Assembly: GCA_023434535.1 (NCBI GenBank)
Contig: JAEYSR010000095.1
Coordinates: 1-16,972 of the forward strand
Direction of reading: 5' to 3'
Length of the DNA: 16,972 bases
Source of the DNA: Actinomycetes bacterium
GTDB taxonomy: Bacteria > Actinomycetota > Acidimicrobiia > Acidimicrobiales > Microtrichaceae
Position 1 is the first letter of the stretch, and each line of letters starts with the position of its first letter. Below, piece after piece: positions 13,362 to 16,972 of this stretch. The notes beneath the pieces were generated by a model, which worked only from the letters and a program-made list of their open reading frames with translations, searched no databases and was not told the DNA's origin. The position numbers and the translations under genes are program-made.

Positions 13362-14207
13362 TCAGACCGGCTCGACCCTCACGCCGACCGGATCCACCTC
13401 GAGCACCCGCACCACGCCGTCACCGCCGATCGAGCCGGCGACCAGGGGCGCCAGGTCCTCGGGAGCGAGCGCGGCGATGCTCGGCCCGGAGCCCGACAGC
13501 CACGCCGCCAGCACCTCCTGCCGGCCGAGCAGGTGGTCCCGCACGTCGCGGGCGTCGGGTCGGACCTCGAGCCGGACGTCCTGGTGCAACCGGTCCTCGC
13601 ACGCCTCCCGCAGCGCGTCCAGGTCGCCCGTCGCCACGGCGGCCACCCAGGTCGCGGCGCGAGCCACCGAGAACGCCGCGTCCTCGAGCAGCACCCTGCC
13701 GGGCAGCGACCGGCGCGAGGCGTCGGTCGACGTCGACGACGCCGGGGACCAGACGATCACCGACAGACCCGTCGGGACGTCCAGGCGCAGCACGCGTTCG
13801 CCGACCGCGACGGTGAAGCCGCCGTGCGCCGATGCCGCGGAGTTGTCGGGGTGGTCCTCGAGCACCGTGGCGACGCGGTGCGCCCCGTCACGCGCCGGCT
13901 CGTGGTCCAGGCCGTCGAGCAGCCCCGCCGCGTAGGCGCCCGCGACCCGCGCCGCTCCCGAGAAGCCCATGCCGCGACCGGGCGGGATCGGGCTCGCCCA
14001 GCGCAGGACCATCGACGGGTCGCCACCGGCGGTGCGGAACGCCACCGCCGCCGGGTGCGTCGTCTCGGCCGCGTGGAAGTGCTCCGCCCTCGGATCCTCC
14101 ACCGCGCCCCGGCCCACGGCCAGGCGGAACGGCAGGTCGAGCGCGAGCGCCAGGCAGTCGAACCCCGGGCCGAGGTTGGCCGACGACGCCGGTGCCGTGA
14201 CGATCAT
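13362..14207 (-). CDS. thrB: GHMP-family kinase, probable homoserine kinase
   Basis: Homoserine kinase phosphorylates homoserine with ATP on the way to threonine. The 281-residue protein opens with the ThrB-like motif MIVTAPASSANLGPGFDCLA. It has a GHMP ATP loop (IPPGRGMGFSGAA, residues 74-86), DNSAASAHGG and the C-terminal WLSGSGPSIAAL. The ATP loop is unusual: the common GLGSSAA reads GMGFSGA, with only one serine of the pair. The neighbour metY uses a product of the same precursor, which supports the call, but another GHMP kinase is possible. ATG 14207 sits 6 nt from a TAGCCT -10 box and lacks a Shine-Dalgarno, so the mRNA is probably leaderless. Confidence 0.75.
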   Translation of the reverse strand: MIVTAPASSANLGPGFDCLALALDLPFRLAVGRGAVEDPRAEHFHAAETTHPAAVAFRTAGGDPSMVLRWASPIPPGRGMGFSGAARVAGAYAAGLLDGLDHEPARDGAHRVATVLEDHPDNSAASAHGGFTVAVGERVLRLDVPTGLSVIVWSPASSTSTDASRRSLPGRVLLEDAAFSVARAATWVAAVATGDLDALREACEDRLHQDVRLEVRPDARDVRDHLLGRQEVLAAWLSGSGPSIAALAPEDLAPLVAGSIGGDGVVRVLEVDPVGVRVEPV

Positions 14208-14213
14208 CGACCC

Positions 14214-14219
14214 AGGCTA
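14214..14219 (-). promoter_or_regulatory. -10 box of a leaderless thrB promoter
   Basis: TAGCCT on the minus strand fits TAnnnT and is separated from the thrB ATG by GGGTCG only. Transcription would start at or near the A of ATG. The -35 region is not recognisable. Confidence 0.5.
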
Positions 14220-14237
14220 GAGGCCCCGACCAGGCCG

Positions 14238-14280
14238 AAAATGCGAGAGCTCCCGTCGCCAGGCGACGGGAGCTCACGCA
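14238..14280 (-). terminator. Intrinsic terminator of ilvC
   Basis: Arms of 19 nt (14242-14260 and 14262-14280) pair perfectly apart from one A/A mismatch. The core is GAGCTCCCGTCGCC against GGCGACGGGAGCTC. On the minus strand the stem is followed by TTTT (14241-14238), the clearest T tract in the window. It lies 32 nt after the ilvC stop. Confidence 0.85.
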
Positions 14281-14312
14281 GTTTCGTGGAGGTGCGGGCA
14301 GGAGCCGCTGGC

Positions 14313-15341
<1,029 letters not shown>

Positions 15342-15429
15342 GTCGGGATACCTCGGAAGCTCTCTACGGGGACCGTCCATGATCGCAGGCGCCGCCCGGG
15401 ACCCGCCAACCGTGATCCCGACCACCGTT

Positions 15430-15494
15430 CACAGCCGGCCGGCTCTCACCGCCTCACAGCCGGCCAGCTCTCACCGCCTCACAGCCGGCCGGCC
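15430..15494. repeat. 25-bp tandem repeat overlapping the permease stop
   Basis: The unit CACAGCCGGCC(G/A)GCTCTCACCGCCT occupies 15430-15454 and 15455-15479, differing at one base. A third partial copy starts at 15480. The third copy contains the last codons and part of the stop of the permease gene, so the other two look like duplications of that gene's end. The remaining spacer to ilvC (15342-15429) shows no further feature that I can support. Confidence 0.9.
15433..15469 (-). terminator. Possible terminator formed by two repeat copies
   Basis: Each repeat carries a self-palindromic core. On the minus strand AGCTGGCCGGCT (15469-15458) can pair with AGCCGGCCGGCT (15444-15433) over 12 bp with one G-U pair and a 13-nt loop. 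It begins 9 nt after the permease stop. No T tract is present. Confidence 0.4.
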
Positions 15495-16972
15495 TCGCTC
15501 GGCGGGAGGCGGGCGGCCCGGCGGGCCACCGTCAGGCTCACCAGCCACGCCACGCCGATGCCGACGCCGGCCACCACGCCGAGCTGGCCCCACGGCACCA
15601 CCGGGTCCTCGATGATCGACTCGGGCGCCACCGTGGAGCCGACGCGGCCGATCACCAGGCCGGCCCCCATGCCGACCACCGTCGCCACCGCACCGATGAA
15701 CGTGGCCTCGATCCACACCAGCGCGCGGATCTGGCGGCGCTTGGCGCCCACCGCCCTCAGCATCACCAGCTCCCGGCGCCGCTCGGCGGTCGAGAGTGCG
15801 AGCGTGCCGGCCAGGCCCATGAAGCCCACTCCCAACGCCCCGACCAGCATCACGCCGATGACCCGCAGAGCGACGTCGGCCACGGCCAGGCGCAGCGCGG
15901 CGAAGCTCTCGGGCGTGTCGACGTAGAGCTCGTTGAAGTCACGGGCCAACGCCTGCATCCCGCCGCCCACCGCCACGGGATCGACCCCGTCGGCGAGCTC
16001 GACCGCGGCCAGCTCGAACGTGCCGTCGGCGTCGATCGACTCCGCCGAGGCCCGGTCGACGATCGCCCCGCCGAACAGCGCGGTGTTGCGGTACGTCGCC
16101 ACGACCGGCAGCGCGATCTCCCTGCCCGAGGTCGACCGCACGGTCACCTCGTCCCCCTGGCCGACGCCGAGCTCCTCCGCCGTCCGCTCCGAGAGCATCA
16201 CGCCGGGCACGTCGCCCTCGGGGGCTCCGGCGGTGAGGCCGAGATCCGCCACCTCGACCAGGGGCCCGAGCGTGGCGGTCACGGCGCTCACCGAGGTGCC
16301 ATCGGGCCCGGACACGGAGCCGTCGAGCGACATGGCGGCGGAGAACGTCCTGATGAACCCCGGGTCCAGGGCGAGCAGCTGCTCGATCGACGTCATGGAG
16401 ATCCGAACGAGGCCGCGCCGCTCCAGGTACAGGTCGGCCCGACCCGAGGCCCGCACCTGCTCGTCGATCGTGGTCCGGGCCGACGCCCCGACCGTGGCCA
16501 CGACCGCCACCAGGGCCAGGCCCACCATCAGCGTCGACGCCGCTCCGGCGGTGCGCGACGGCTGACGACGGGCGTTGCCCACCCCGAGTCGCCCCGGGAC
16601 GCTGATCCGCCCGAGCACGGCACCCGCCACCGCGGCCATCGGCACGACGACCCACCGCGACAGCAGCGCCAGGCCCACGAAGCCGATCACCAGGCAGGCA
16701 CCGATCCCTGCCCCGGTCCATCCGCCGAGACCGCCGGAGGACGTCGACGCCAGCCAGGCCGCGCCGCCGAATCCGATCGCCAGGGCCAGCACCGGCACGG
16801 GCCCGCGCACCGGACGGTCGGCACCGGCCCGGGTGTCGGACAGCGCGTCCATCGGCGTGACCCGCGACGCCCTCACGGCGGGCCACAGCGACCCGAGCAC
16901 GGTCACCAGCACGCCCACCGCCAGGGCCACCACCACCATCGGCCACGTGACCGCGAAGTCCACGTCGACCCC
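15479..16972 (-). CDS. FtsX/MacB-type ABC transporter permease, 5' end outside the window
   Basis: The 3' 497 codons are present and the frame stays open to the right edge, so the true start is outside. The visible part begins at the last helix of a first FtsX domain (VALAVGVLVTVLGSLWPAVRASRVTPMDALSD). Two or three central helices and NARRQPSRTAGAASTLMVGLALVAVV follow, then a MacB-like extracellular domain (about residues 170-350). The second FtsX domain has three helices (from VIGVMLVGALGVGFMGL), with the AERRRELVMLRAVGAKRRQIRA-type coupling segment between its first and second helix. This fits a two-FtsX permease of about 800 residues, which would need a separate ATPase. The substrate is unknown; lipids, lipoproteins or peptides are usual for the family. 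Confidence 0.88.
   Translation of the reverse strand, partial: GVDVDFAVTWPMVVVALAVGVLVTVLGSLWPAVRASRVTPMDALSDTRAGADRPVRGPVPVLALAIGFGGAAWLASTSSGGLGGWTGAGIGACLVIGFVGLALLSRWVVVPMAAVAGAVLGRISVPGRLGVGNARRQPSRTAGAASTLMVGLALVAVVATVGASARTTIDEQVRASGRADLYLERRGLVRISMTSIEQLLALDPGFIRTFSAAMSLDGSVSGPDGTSVSAVTATLGPLVEVADLGLTAGAPEGDVPGVMLSERTAEELGVGQGDEVTVRSTSGREIALPVVATYRNTALFGGAIVDRASAESIDADGTFELAAVELADGVDPVAVGGGMQALARDFNELYVDTPESFAALRLAVADVALRVIGVMLVGALGVGFMGLAGTLALSTAERRRELVMLRAVGAKRRQIRALVWIEATFIGAVATVVGMGAGLVIGRVGSTVAPESIIEDPVVPWGQLGVVAGVGIGVAWLVSLTVARRAARLPPSEAGRL

Noticed and set aside
15342..15429. Search for a leader peptide, T-box or riboswitch upstream of ilvC
   Set aside because: No branched-chain codon run, T-box sequence or alternative hairpins were seen in the short leader.

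Overview
The window is very GC-rich DNA from an actinomycete-like bacterium. The coding style (C/G in third codon positions, GTG starts, 4-nt start/stop overlaps, TAnnnT -10 boxes placed directly before start codons with no Shine-Dalgarno) points to Actinomycetota. Class Acidimicrobiia is my best guess from the look of the proteins, but that is inference only. There are no RNA genes, insertion sequences, phage genes or CRISPR arrays. It reads as an ordinary chromosomal housekeeping and transport region with an unusually well equipped potassium locus.

Left block (1-1894): a monocistronic ammonium transporter gene (amt). Three GAAAC-type half-sites at 11-bp spacing lie upstream, resembling a GlnR-type operator, and two strong hairpins follow the gene.

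Central block (1923-11169): a complete high-affinity K+ uptake operon, all on the plus strand. The order is a freestanding KdpD-like membrane/GAF protein with no kinase, a 61-residue one-helix membrane protein, kdpF, kdpA, a 36-codon linker ORF, kdpB, kdpC, kdpD and kdpE. The cistrons from the first gene to kdpC are joined by 4- or 1-nt overlaps. KdpFABC is the ATP-driven pump and KdpD/KdpE is the two-component system that normally induces it. The operon has a readable promoter (-35 CTGACA, 17-nt spacer, TATGAC, 6 nt, GTG) preceded by a direct-repeat operator.

Post-kdp block (11183-11881): an 86-residue unknown protein and, convergent to it, a 114-residue single-TM secreted or anchored protein. 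The region upstream of the latter carries the same three-half-site operator as the kdp promoter, with the same 21/11-bp spacing, orientation and distance to the start codon. I read this as a second target of the regulator of kdp, most simply KdpE. It is the most interesting observation here.

Right block (11894-16972), all on the minus strand: an O-acetylhomoserine sulfhydrylase (metY type), a GHMP kinase that looks like homoserine kinase (thrB), ketol-acid reductoisomerase (ilvC), and the 3' two-thirds of an FtsX/MacB-type ABC permease that runs off the right edge. Each is followed by its own inverted repeat, so they look like separate transcription units. metY and thrB act at the homoserine branch point (sulphur amino acids and threonine); ilvC serves valine/isoleucine/leucine synthesis.
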